Part shown: positions 1 through 7,572 of the stretch, in pieces
How positions within the stretch are numbered: position 1 is the first letter of the stretch
How the letters are laid out: each line of letters begins with the position of its first letter
Assembly (NCBI RefSeq): GCF_039541075.1
Contig: NZ_BAABFN010000005.1
Location: forward strand, 404,525-468,524
DNA from: Compostibacter hankyongensis
GTDB taxonomy: Bacteria > Bacteroidota > Bacteroidia > Chitinophagales > Chitinophagaceae
Direction: 5' to 3'
DNA length: 64,000 nucleotides
The notes under the pieces: generated by a model
Seen by the model: only the letters and a program-made list of their open reading frames with translations
Database searches by the model: none
What the model was told of the DNA's origin: nothing
Translations under genes and position numbers: made by a program

Positions 1-20
1 CGGACCCGGCGCCGTAACCC

Positions 21-1034
21 CTACCCGATCAGGTGGGCGAAGTATTTCAGGGTACGGACCAGCTGGGATACGTAGCTCATCTCGTTATCATACCAGGAAA
101 CCGTTTTCACCAGCTGCTGATCCCCGTTGCCGATCACCTTGGTCTGGGTAGCGTCAAAAAGGGAGCCGAAGGTCATGCCCACGATATCGCTGCTGACGAT
201 GAGGTCCTCGTTATAGCCGAAGCTTTCATTGGCGGCAGCCTTCATAGCGGCATTCACTTCATCTGCAGTCACCTTTTTGTTAAGCACGCAGGTCAGCTCG
301 GTCAGGGATCCGGTGATAACAGGCACGCGCTGGGCGGCGCCGTCAAGCTTTCCTTTCAGCTCGGGCAGTACCAGGCCGATGGCCTTGGCAGCGCCGGTGC
401 TGTTGGGAACAATGTTTACCGCTGCCGCACGGGCCCGGCGCAGATCGCCTTTGGGATGCGGGGAATCCTGCGTGTTCTGGTCGTTGGTATAGGCGTGTAT
501 GGTAGTCATAAGCCCGGAAACGATGCCAAAGCTATCGTTCATCACCTTGGCCATGGGGGCCAGACAGTTTGTGGTACAGGAGGCGCAGGAGATGATGGAC
601 TCGCTGCCGTCCAGGATATCGTGGTTTACGTTGAACACGATGGTCTTCAGATCGCCGGTAGCCGGTGCGGAGATCACTACCTTTTTGGCGCCTGCGGTAA
701 GATGGGCGGAGGCCTTATCCTTGTCGGCGAAGAAACCGGTACATTCCAGCACTACGTCCACGTCATGCTGTTTCCAGGGAATCTCAGCCGGGTTTTTATG
801 CGCATAGATCTTGATGTCCTCTCCCGCTACGACGATAGAGTTATCCGTAGCCTTCACCTCTTTTCCAAAACGTCCCTGGGCGGTGTCATATTTAAGCAGG
901 TGGGCAAGTACGGCAGGACTGGTGAGGTCATTGACCGCCACTACCTCTATGCCTTCCATATTATAGATCTGGCGATACACAAGGCGGCCGATACGGCCGA
1001 AACCATTGATTCCTATTTTTACATTCGTTGCCAT
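21..1034 (-). CDS. gapA: Type I glyceraldehyde-3-phosphate dehydrogenase
   Basis: Cytosolic glycolytic enzyme that oxidises glyceraldehyde-3-phosphate to 1,3-bisphosphoglycerate with NAD. The 337-residue protein has the usual family length. The N-terminal GINGFGRIGR nucleotide-binding loop lies at residues 8-17. The catalytic cysteine is Cys153 in SCASCTTN and the partner histidine is His180 in TTIHAYTND. An Asp in VAVNDL after the second strand is typical of NAD preference. The start is the Met before ATNVKIGINGFG. A Bacteroidota-type promoter lies just upstream (1081-1111). The gene stands alone, divergent from tRNA-Glu. Family identity is very secure. Confidence 0.97.
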   Translation of the reverse strand: MATNVKIGINGFGRIGRLVYRQIYNMEGIEVVAVNDLTSPAVLAHLLKYDTAQGRFGKEVKATDNSIVVAGEDIKIYAHKNPAEIPWKQHDVDVVLECTGFFADKDKASAHLTAGAKKVVISAPATGDLKTIVFNVNHDILDGSESIISCASCTTNCLAPMAKVMNDSFGIVSGLMTTIHAYTNDQNTQDSPHPKGDLRRARAAAVNIVPNSTGAAKAIGLVLPELKGKLDGAAQRVPVITGSLTELTCVLNKKVTADEVNAAMKAAANESFGYNEDLIVSSDIVGMTFGSLFDATQTKVIGNGDQQLVKTVSWYDNEMSYVSQLVRTLKYFAHLIG

Positions 1035-1080
1035 TGTTAAAAAGAGCCTTTTGGTGAGTGAGAAATAACATTTCGTCCTG

Positions 1081-1111
1081 CAAATTTACGCGGAAATACA
1101 CGATTTGGCAA
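1081..1111 (-). promoter_or_regulatory. Bacteroidota promoter for gapA
   Basis: On the minus strand TAAATTTG (1081-1088) is an exact match to the TAnnTTTG -7 element. TTG at 1109-1111 sits 20 bases upstream of it, matching the -33 element. The -7 element is 46 bases upstream of the gapA start codon at 1034. Confidence 0.65.
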
Positions 1112-1232
1112 TTTAAAATTTAAGGTGGAAAGCCGCAGGATACGGATTCTCCCGGAAAATGCCCGGCGCGGGAAAGGCGGCCCCGGGACGGCCTCACAGG
1201 CAAGAGAATTTTAACTGCAGGGGCATATTTTT

Positions 1233-1263
1233 TTTGAAAATAAAAGCAGGAAGCTTACCTTTG
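1233..1263 (+). promoter_or_regulatory. Bacteroidota promoter for tRNA-Glu
   Basis: TTTG at 1233-1236 and TACCTTTG at 1256-1263 are separated by 19 bases, the consensus spacing of the Bacteroidota housekeeping promoter. Transcription would begin around 1270, a dozen bases before the mature tRNA. Confidence 0.75.
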
Positions 1264-1282
1264 CCATCCCTTACCGGGACCT

Positions 1283-1354
1283 GCCGCGTTGGTCAAGGGG
1301 TTAAGACGCATCCCTTTCACGGATGAATCACGGGTTCGATTCCCGTACGCGGTA
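1283..1354 (+). tRNA. tRNA-Glu (anticodon TTC)
   Basis: A 72-base cloverleaf can be folded by eye. The acceptor stem is GCCGCGT/ACGCGGT with a G-T first pair. The D arm is closed by GTC/GAC. The anticodon stem CATCC/GGATG encloses loop CTTTCAC with anticodon TTC. The T arm is ACGGG/CCCGT around TTCGATT. The discriminator base is A and CCA is not encoded. It has its own promoter and terminator. Glu-tRNA is also the substrate of HemA, encoded about 28 kb away, though the distance gives no sign of a special link. Confidence 0.95.
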
Positions 1355-1357
1355 CAT

Positions 1358-1392
1358 AAGGAAACATTCTATTATGAATGTTTCCTTTTTTT
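1358..1392 (+). terminator. Rho-independent terminator of tRNA-Glu
   Basis: A perfect 12-bp stem, AAGGAAACATTC (1358-1369) with GAATGTTTCCTT (1376-1387), encloses a 6-base loop and runs into a T tract ending at 1392. It lies four bases after the tRNA. Confidence 0.92.
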
Positions 1393-1625
1393 ATGCCAAA
1401 AACCTATGACAGACCAGGAACATAAAGTCGGATAGGCCATTGACTGTTTCAGACCCACTCAACATAGGCTTATTTTAACTTTCTACAATTCGCTGAATAA
1501 TGTCTAATACTTGCATACCTGCCGATCAGATGCTCAAAGAAAGTTAATCGCCCCCGGATGTTTCACAGCAGCTGCCGATGGTAAGCATACACCTCCTGTA
1601 GGACTTTATTCATTAACTTTAGCTT

Positions 1626-2960
1626 ATGAAAACAATTGGCACCTGCACGGGGATCTCCGGAAGGCTCACCTGGCTGGTATGCTGCCTGTGTTTGGGCTGC
1701 CTGTCGTTTAAAAGCTTTAGTCAGCCCTCCAGAGAAAAAGCAACAAAGGGAGAGGAATTGAGGTTGCTTTATAAAAGCAAATCGCTTTTCAAACTGAATC
1801 TACAATTTGCAAAATACCAAAATGACCTTTCGGAAAAAGACCGGTTATTTTATCGATCAATCCTGGACAACGCCTTTAATCGTTGTATTCAATCAAATCA
1901 AGATATTGCAGCGCTAAGAAAAACCTATGAGGATCTGCTGCCTGACAGCACAGCAAAGGAACTGTTTAACATAGAAGCGGACAACTTTATAAAGCTATAC
2001 CAGTACAAGGCGGCAGCTATGTGCTACACCAAATTGGCGGCAAAGTACAAAACGCCGGCAGATAGCGCTGCGCTTGCCGATATAGAAAATTCAAAAGCTT
2101 TATGGGGAGCCATTTCAGACGTTCCACCGCAGGAAATTACCGTTCTGAAAACGACAACCGTTACCTGGAAAAAAGACAAAATAGGCTTATTGCAAATCCC
2201 TGTAGTTCATCATGAGGACTCCTGTTTTCTTGTGTTCGATACCGGAGCAAATCTTTCCGTCATCACGAAAACCGCAGCCAGGAAGCTGGGAATGAGAATA
2301 TATCCGGTAAAATTGGATCTGGCAAGCGGTACAACCGGTCAATTGGTCCAGTCGTCCCTGGCGGTGGCAGATAGCTTATATCTGGGGGGTATGTTAATCA
2401 AAAACGCCGTCTTCCTTTTGTTGCCCGATGAGATGCTCTATTTCAAGCACGGAGACTATAGCCAGGAAGGGATTATTGGCGAGCCGGTCATGGCACAGCT
2501 TAAAGAGATAAATATTCATCAGGATGGTCGGCTTGAAATTCCTTTACATCCATCCAAAAGTCATTTCCAAAATCTGGCGTTGGACGGCCTGATGCCCATC
2601 GCTGATTTTACCGTGCAAAAAGACAGCTTACCCTTCCGTTTTGATACGGGCGCTGGTTCCTCTGTTTTGTATCATCCTTACTTTGACAGGTATAGAAAAG
2701 AGGTTGTGCAAAACGGCGCCCCTTACAAGCTAAAGACCAATGGTGTCGGCGGAACAATAACCGAATCCGACGCTTATACAATCAGGAATTTTTCGATCGG
2801 CATAGCCAACCATTCAACCACGCTATCCAAAATTAACGTCAGAACCGGTCCGGTCGGAGCTGAGAAGGATGTTTTTTATGGCAACCTGGGGTTGGACGCC
2901 ATCGGACAATTTAACACTTTAACCATCAATTTTGAAAGTATGTTTATTGATGTGCATTAA
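1626..2960 (+). CDS. Secreted two-lobe retropepsin/pepsin-like aspartic protease
   Basis: Predicted exported aspartyl protease of 444 residues. The N-terminus (residues 1-33) looks like a signal peptide: Lys2, a hydrophobic Cys/Leu-rich core, and a possible cut after SFSQ. Residues about 35-160 form a helical, Lys-rich region of unknown role. Two catalytic motifs follow: FDTGANLSV at about residue 204 and FDTGAGSSV at about residue 338. Each has the D-T-G-A/S signature, and a hydrophobic-hydrophobic-G motif (GIIGEPV) follows the first. Two DTG copies in one chain suggest an internal duplication giving a complete active site. The gene is more AT-rich than its neighbours and sits just after tRNA-Glu, which hints at acquisition. 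Substrate unknown. Confidence 0.8.
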   Translation: MKTIGTCTGISGRLTWLVCCLCLGCLSFKSFSQPSREKATKGEELRLLYKSKSLFKLNLQFAKYQNDLSEKDRLFYRSILDNAFNRCIQSNQDIAALRKTYEDLLPDSTAKELFNIEADNFIKLYQYKAAAMCYTKLAAKYKTPADSAALADIENSKALWGAISDVPPQEITVLKTTTVTWKKDKIGLLQIPVVHHEDSCFLVFDTGANLSVITKTAARKLGMRIYPVKLDLASGTTGQLVQSSLAVADSLYLGGMLIKNAVFLLLPDEMLYFKHGDYSQEGIIGEPVMAQLKEINIHQDGRLEIPLHPSKSHFQNLALDGLMPIADFTVQKDSLPFRFDTGAGSSVLYHPYFDRYRKEVVQNGAPYKLKTNGVGGTITESDAYTIRNFSIGIANHSTTLSKINVRTGPVGAEKDVFYGNLGLDAIGQFNTLTINFESMFIDVH

Positions 2961-3221
2961 ACGCCACCGATCGCCAATCCAATTTTTACACCGATAATAT
3001 TCCATTTAAAGAATCCTCTTCCGCCCTCATAGGGGTGACTCCCGGTATTTATCTATTCAGCCAGCATTCCACAGCTGTGACAGCCCCTCTTTTCCGTCAG
3101 CGGATCTGTCCCGGGAACGGGCAGCGCCGCTATCTTCCTGCCCGATATTTTATAATAGTGTATATTTATCAGGCAAAAGGAAGAAAAGGAACCTGGTTAT
3201 GAACCCGAAAAACACGAACCT
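2961..3221. other. Intergenic stretch with possible gene remnant
   Basis: No intact gene. On the minus strand, a 31-codon reading frame from about 3053 down to a TAA at about 2961 encodes a Gly-rich, protein-like tail containing YEGGRGFFKWN and KIGLAIGGV. An in-frame TAG precedes it. It could be the C-terminal leftover of a degraded gene, or chance. I could not find a convincing promoter for the downstream VOC gene. Confidence 0.3.
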
Positions 3222-3614
3222 ATGCTAAACTCCACTGACGCTTTCAGCAGCTTTTCGGTAAACGACCTGCGGCAAGCCAAAACATTTTACGGCCAGACGC
3301 TGGGGGTTGCGCTTTCGGAAACGCCCGAAGGACTGGCCCTGTCCGTACCGGGAGGCGGAAAAGTATTTATCTACCCGAAACCCAACCATACGCCGGCTAC
3401 CTTTACCGTACTCAACTTTCAGGTAAATGATCTTGAAAAAACGGTCGATGGCCTTATAGCGGCCGGCATCCGCTTCGAGCAGTACAGCGGCGAACTGCAG
3501 ACGGACGAAAAAGGTATTTTCCATGGCTCCCGTTCGAATCAGGGACCCGACATCGCCTGGTTTAAAGATCCTGCCGGCAATATTTTATCGGTGGTGCAGG
3601 TCAAACAAGGCTGA
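3222..3614 (+). CDS. VOC-family (glyoxalase/bleomycin-resistance fold) protein
   Basis: A 130-residue protein with the paired beta-alpha-beta-beta-beta modules of the vicinal oxygen chelate superfamily. Family traits visible are SFSVNDLRQAKTFYGQTLGV at the N-terminus (module 1) and FQVNDLEKTVDGLIAAGI (start of module 2), with DIAWFKDPAGNILSVVQ at the C-terminus, the segment that normally ends with a metal-binding Glu. Here that position is Ser/Val, so metal binding is uncertain. Members include glyoxalases, dioxygenases and antibiotic-binding proteins, so the substrate cannot be assigned. It stands alone between the aspartic protease and the aldose epimerase. Confidence 0.8.
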   Translation: MLNSTDAFSSFSVNDLRQAKTFYGQTLGVALSETPEGLALSVPGGGKVFIYPKPNHTPATFTVLNFQVNDLEKTVDGLIAAGIRFEQYSGELQTDEKGIFHGSRSNQGPDIAWFKDPAGNILSVVQVKQG

Positions 3615-3674
3615 TCTTCCTCTGTTTAAAAACCGCAATCCGCTATTCCCTCACGCTATATCCAAATATTCCGA

Positions 3675-4850
3675 ATGACTGCACTCAGCACCCTCTCCTG
3701 CCTGCCGATAGCCATATGTCTGGCCATGATCACCGCCTGCTCCTCTCCTGCCGGGCAAAACAGCAACCCGCCGGCCGATGACACCACAATGGCAAGCCTA
3801 CCGGAAGCCGCCGCCTTCCGGGATACCGTAGCCGGGAAAGAAACCGGCCTTTTTGTTTTAAAAAACGCTGCCGGCATGGAGGCTGCCGTCACCAATTACG
3901 GCGGAAGACTGGTGAGCCTGCTGGTACCCGATAAAGCAGGCAATATGGTGGATGTGGTAGTGGGATACGACAGCCTGCAGTCCTACCTCGGAGGGGGCGA
4001 TTCCTATTTCGGAGCGCTCGTCGGCCGTTACGGGAACCGTATCGCACACGGACAGTTTTCCCTGGACGGGAAAACATATCGCCTCGCCACCAATAACGGA
4101 CCGAATCACCTGCACGGCGGCAAAAAGGGATTTTCGAAACAGGTATGGGATGTCCTGGAGCGGACTGATTCCTCGCTAACCCTGCATTATCGCTCTAAAA
4201 ACGGGGAAGAAGGCTACCCTGGCAACCTCGATGTGAAGGTGGTGTATACCCTCGGTGATGACAATGCTTTAAAGATCGGTTATGAAGCCTCCACAGACCA
4301 GCCTACCATCGTCAATCTCACCAACCATTCCTATTTTAATCTGAACGGACAGGGCAACGGTACCATTACCAACCATATCCTGCAGATCAATGCAGACCGG
4401 TACACGCCGGTAGACTCTACCCTGATCCCGACAGGACAGCTTCAAAACGTAACCGGCACTCCTTTTGATTTCAGGAAGCCCACCGTCATCGGCGCCAGGA
4501 TGAACGCTCCGGACCAGCAGCTGAAATACGGGAAGGGCTATGACCACAATTTCGTGCTGAACGGGGAGCCGGGCGCCCTGAAGCATGCGGCCACCGTTAC
4601 CGGAGACCTGTCGGGCATTGTAATGGAAGTATATACCCGCGAGCCGGGGGTGCAATTTTACACAGGCAATTTCATGGGCGGCGCTCATACCATCAAGGGC
4701 GGAAAAAAAGACGGCCACCAGACCGCCTTCTGCCTGGAGACCCAGCACTTCCCGGATTCTCCCCACCAGCCCTCTTTTCCGACCACCGTCCTGCGGCCGG
4801 GAGACACTTACCGCACGGAAACCGTCTTCCGCTTTCCGGCGGAGCCGTAA
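3675..4850 (+). CDS. galM: Aldose 1-epimerase (galactose mutarotase), lipoprotein
   Basis: Interconverts alpha and beta anomers of hexoses. The 391-residue protein begins with a lipoprotein signal (hydrophobic core, then ITAC with the Cys at about residue 22), so it is probably periplasmic and lipid-anchored. The mutarotase core shows NRIAHGQFSLDG, NNGPNHLHGG (a catalytic His region), NLTNHSYFNL (second catalytic His), DFRKP, YDHNFVL, and the C-terminal FCLETQHFPDSPH with the likely catalytic Glu. It ends 6 bases from the convergent gene at 4857. A periplasmic mutarotase fits sugar uptake, but no sugar locus is directly attached. Confidence 0.92.
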   Translation: MTALSTLSCLPIAICLAMITACSSPAGQNSNPPADDTTMASLPEAAAFRDTVAGKETGLFVLKNAAGMEAAVTNYGGRLVSLLVPDKAGNMVDVVVGYDSLQSYLGGGDSYFGALVGRYGNRIAHGQFSLDGKTYRLATNNGPNHLHGGKKGFSKQVWDVLERTDSSLTLHYRSKNGEEGYPGNLDVKVVYTLGDDNALKIGYEASTDQPTIVNLTNHSYFNLNGQGNGTITNHILQINADRYTPVDSTLIPTGQLQNVTGTPFDFRKPTVIGARMNAPDQQLKYGKGYDHNFVLNGEPGALKHAATVTGDLSGIVMEVYTREPGVQFYTGNFMGGAHTIKGGKKDGHQTAFCLETQHFPDSPHQPSFPTTVLRPGDTYRTETVFRFPAEP

Positions 4851-4856
4851 AGCCGC

Positions 4857-5126
4857 TCAGGAGGCTTCCTCACCAGGGGCGGTATCCTGCTCCCGGAGCG
4901 CAGCCACCAGCGCATTAAAATAATCAACGAGCAGCGCATCGATCTGGTGCTCGGAATTATAATCATTGTTTTCCCTGAAGATGGTCATCTGCTTTCCGAA
5001 CTTTTGTACGATGGAAGGATCGACCGGCCGCACCACATAATCGGTACGGGAAGCCGAAACCGACTTTACGACTTTTGCGCTGTGTTCCGAATTATCGTAC
5101 CGGAACGAAATGGTAAATTCTATCAT
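4857..5126 (-). CDS. Small conserved-looking protein of unknown function
   Basis: An 89-residue acidic protein without signal peptide or membrane segment. It starts MIEFTISFRYDNSEHSAKV, predicted as beta strands, has a middle reading FGKQMTIFRENNDYNSEHQ and ends in a helix (DALLVDYFNALVAALREQ). I do not recognise the family. It lies 49 bases downstream of the amylase on the same strand, so the two may be co-transcribed. Coding is supported by sensible amino-acid composition and a tight convergent fit with galM. Function open. Confidence 0.65.
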   Translation of the reverse strand: MIEFTISFRYDNSEHSAKVVKSVSASRTDYVVRPVDPSIVQKFGKQMTIFRENNDYNSEHQIDALLVDYFNALVAALREQDTAPGEEAS

Positions 5127-5175
5127 CGTCTGAAAAGATACGTTTTATTCAAAACAAAAAATAGTGCCTTTGTGT

Positions 5176-6660
5176 TCAGCCTTCCGGTATCCAGACGGCT
5201 ATGGAGCCGGCATTTACCGGAAAAGACGCCCGCCCTTCTGCATCTGCAGTCACCTTGTCCTGGCGATTGCCGGTAATATCGTTGAATGTTTTTCCGGCAT
5301 GGTGCTTCCCGGTTTCCATTTCCTTTACGCCTTCCCCGGCATTGGAGAGCAGAACGGCACAACCGCTGTTCTTGCCGGGCTCCCCTTCCCTGACCCACCC
5401 TATGGTATGGGGATCGTCAAAATAATCCTTTTGCAGACCATAGGCATATTCCCTGCGGGCCTGCAATAACTTCTCCAGCCCGGGACAGGGATCCAGCTCA
5501 GCGGCATGCACCTTGCCGTCCGGCATTTTATCGTGGTAAGCCGCCCCGTAGAGATCAGGGAAGAAAACGCAGGGATACCCGCCCTCCCGGAGCAGGATCA
5601 ATGCATAAGCATGAGGCCGAAACCAGCTTTCTGTGTGAGAATCGAACTGCCGCAGCGGCTGCGTATCGTGGTTGTCCACAAAGGTTACACTGTGACCGGG
5701 GTCCGTCTTTACCAGCGCATGATCAAAGATCTTCCGGAGATCATACCGGGCGCCTTCATGGGAAGCCTTGCTGAAGTTATGATGCAGGGGAGTATCAAAC
5801 AGGGACATGCCTCCTTCCGTAGCTTTGATGTAGCTCAGCATGGGGTCGATGTTCTCCGACTTCCAGTACTCCCCTACCGCAAACAGCTCCTTTCCGCTGG
5901 TCGCTCTCAGATGAGCGAGCCAGTCCCGGTAGAAAGAAGCCGGCATATGTTTCACAGCATCCAGGCGAAAGCCGTCCACTTCCGTATTTTGCAGGTACCA
6001 TACGCCCCATTTCCCGAGCTCCTCCCGCACCGCGGGATTCCGGAATTCGATATCCGAAAGCATCAGGTAGTCAAAATTGCCCTTTTCCTCCTCGATGAGG
6101 TCTTCCCACTCCGATCCGTATTCGTTCAGTATTTTATAGACCCCGTACTCGCCTGTGTTTTCGTCTCTTCCCACACCGCTAAAGCAATGAAAGTCCCAGA
6201 TGAAGCTGGAATATTTACCCTGCCGCCCCGGAAAGGTAAATTTCGTACGGGCTTTGATCTTATAGGGATCGCTGATCACCTTTTTGCGGTTTTCCGGATC
6301 TACCTTATGTACGGATACTTCCTCCATCTCATCAGCGCCGCCCTTATGATTTAGAATAATATCCGCATACACCGACATATGCTGTTCATGAAACGCCCGT
6401 ATGGCCTCCAGGTATTCGCCCCGGGTGCCGAACATCGTAGCGACGGAACCTTTCTGATCAAATTCCCCGAGATCATACAGATCATAGCAGTCATATCCGA
6501 AAGAGCGATGGCCTTCGCTTCCCTTACAGGCCGGCGGCAGCCACACCGCCGTAATGCCCAGTCGCGCCAGATGCGCAGCCTCCCGGGCCGCATGCTCCCA
6601 GAGACGATGCTCCGGCGGGTAATACCAATGGAAAAACTGGAACAATGTTTTGTTTCTCAT
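5176..6660 (-). CDS. Cytoplasmic alpha-amylase, GH13 family
   Basis: Hydrolyses alpha-1,4-glucan. The 494-residue protein has the (beta/alpha)8 GH13 barrel with all four conserved regions: DIILNH (residues 100-105), GFRLDAVKH with nucleophile Asp234, FAVGEYW with acid/base Glu264, and FVDNHDT with Asp332. A short C-terminal beta domain follows, ending SIAVWIPEG. The N-terminus, MRNKTLFQFFHWYYP, and the lack of a signal peptide resemble the cytoplasmic AmyS/maltohexaosidase-like branch. It is divergent from the PPC-domain gene and the GH15 gene, which suggests a joint role in using internal glycogen or imported maltodextrins. Confidence 0.92.
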   Translation of the reverse strand: MRNKTLFQFFHWYYPPEHRLWEHAAREAAHLARLGITAVWLPPACKGSEGHRSFGYDCYDLYDLGEFDQKGSVATMFGTRGEYLEAIRAFHEQHMSVYADIILNHKGGADEMEEVSVHKVDPENRKKVISDPYKIKARTKFTFPGRQGKYSSFIWDFHCFSGVGRDENTGEYGVYKILNEYGSEWEDLIEEEKGNFDYLMLSDIEFRNPAVREELGKWGVWYLQNTEVDGFRLDAVKHMPASFYRDWLAHLRATSGKELFAVGEYWKSENIDPMLSYIKATEGGMSLFDTPLHHNFSKASHEGARYDLRKIFDHALVKTDPGHSVTFVDNHDTQPLRQFDSHTESWFRPHAYALILLREGGYPCVFFPDLYGAAYHDKMPDGKVHAAELDPCPGLEKLLQARREYAYGLQKDYFDDPHTIGWVREGEPGKNSGCAVLLSNAGEGVKEMETGKHHAGKTFNDITGNRQDKVTADAEGRASFPVNAGSIAVWIPEG

Positions 6661-7008
6661 AAAGCCGCTCTTAACATTTCAGCATCCGACAATAAATCCG
6701 TTCCCGGCTCCGGCAGCCTGCTTCCCGACCGCGGTGCTTCAATCCTCATGCTGCCTCGGGTATCCACACCGTGACCGGCTAACCGCTGACGAATGCCAAT
6801 GACCTAACACAAATAACCGACCAATACCGGGACGCAGGTTCCTGACTGCGATCCCGCTGCGTCTGCCGACAGAAACTGTGGATTTTTTTGCTCAGTGGAC
6901 ACCGGCCATCAGAAGGAATCCCCCGTATGGGAGGGGTTTGTTTTCCGGTATGATAATTTCATGATAAAGGACAGCGCTACTCTCTCTTGTTTAAGAAAAA
7001 AAACGATC
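6661..7008. other. Divergent intergenic region between amylase and PPC gene
   Basis: A 348-base stretch that must hold the promoters for two divergent genes. I found no exact Bacteroidota promoter on either strand. A weak G/C hairpin (CCCCC at 6920-6924 with GGGG at 6933-6936), followed by a T-rich run, lies in the half nearer the PPC gene. Upstream in-frame extensions of that gene back to 6895 look non-coding. Confidence 0.4.
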
Positions 7009-7446
7009 ATGAAGTCCAAGCTTATCAACAGTACCGGGCAGATAACCTACGTCCTCATTTTCGATAAAGGGGATGAAGTAGCGGCAGGTATCTTAAGCTT
7101 TGCGGAGGAGCACAACATAAGCGCTGCCAGCTTCACCGCCATCGGCGCCTTCAGCGATGCGTTGCTCGGTTTTTTTGATTTTTCTTCAAAAGATTATAAA
7201 AAGATCCCCATGCCCGGGCAGACGGAGGTGCTTGCCTTAACCGGAGATATTGCCCAGCAGGATGGCAAGCCCAAAATACATGCCCACGTGGTACTGGGGA
7301 AGCCGGACGGTGCTGCCTACGGAGGGCATCTTCTCGAGGCGCATGTGGATCCTACCCTGGAGGTGATCCTCATACAATCTCCCGCCTATCTGCAGCGAAA
7401 AACGGATAAAAGAACCGGACTGGGCCTGATCACGCTGCCATCGTAA
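7009..7446 (+). CDS. PPC-domain (DUF296) protein
   Basis: A 145-residue single-domain protein of the plant-and-prokaryote-conserved (PCC/DUF296) family. It shows DKGDEVAAGILSFAEEH, ASFTAIGAFSDALLGFFD, and a His-containing core, KIHAHVVLGKPDGAAYGGHLLEAHV, whose histidines are the proposed metal site in the family. Bacterial members form trimers; their biochemical role is poorly known. I chose the ATG at 7009 because the conserved domain begins there. Upstream ATGs at 6895 and 6961 would add residues that do not look conserved. It precedes the GH15 gene by 126 bases on the same strand. Confidence 0.82.
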   Translation: MKSKLINSTGQITYVLIFDKGDEVAAGILSFAEEHNISAASFTAIGAFSDALLGFFDFSSKDYKKIPMPGQTEVLALTGDIAQQDGKPKIHAHVVLGKPDGAAYGGHLLEAHVDPTLEVILIQSPAYLQRKTDKRTGLGLITLPS

Positions 7447-7572
7447 GATAACGTGTGTGATCACGAACTTGCCCCACACGAAAACTGCGCCGGATCGCCG
7501 GCAGCTGCCGTGCGGCATAATAAATCCAGCTGCCGTCAAACCTATTTGTCAACAACGGAAACAGAAAAAGAT

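Noticed and set aside
33..1040. Long plus-strand frame opposite gapA
   Set aside because: It is the shadow of a strongly identified gene and shows no protein-family features.
1614..1621. TAACTTTA as a -7 element for the aspartic protease
   Set aside because: One mismatch and only four bases before the ATG, so it is too close.
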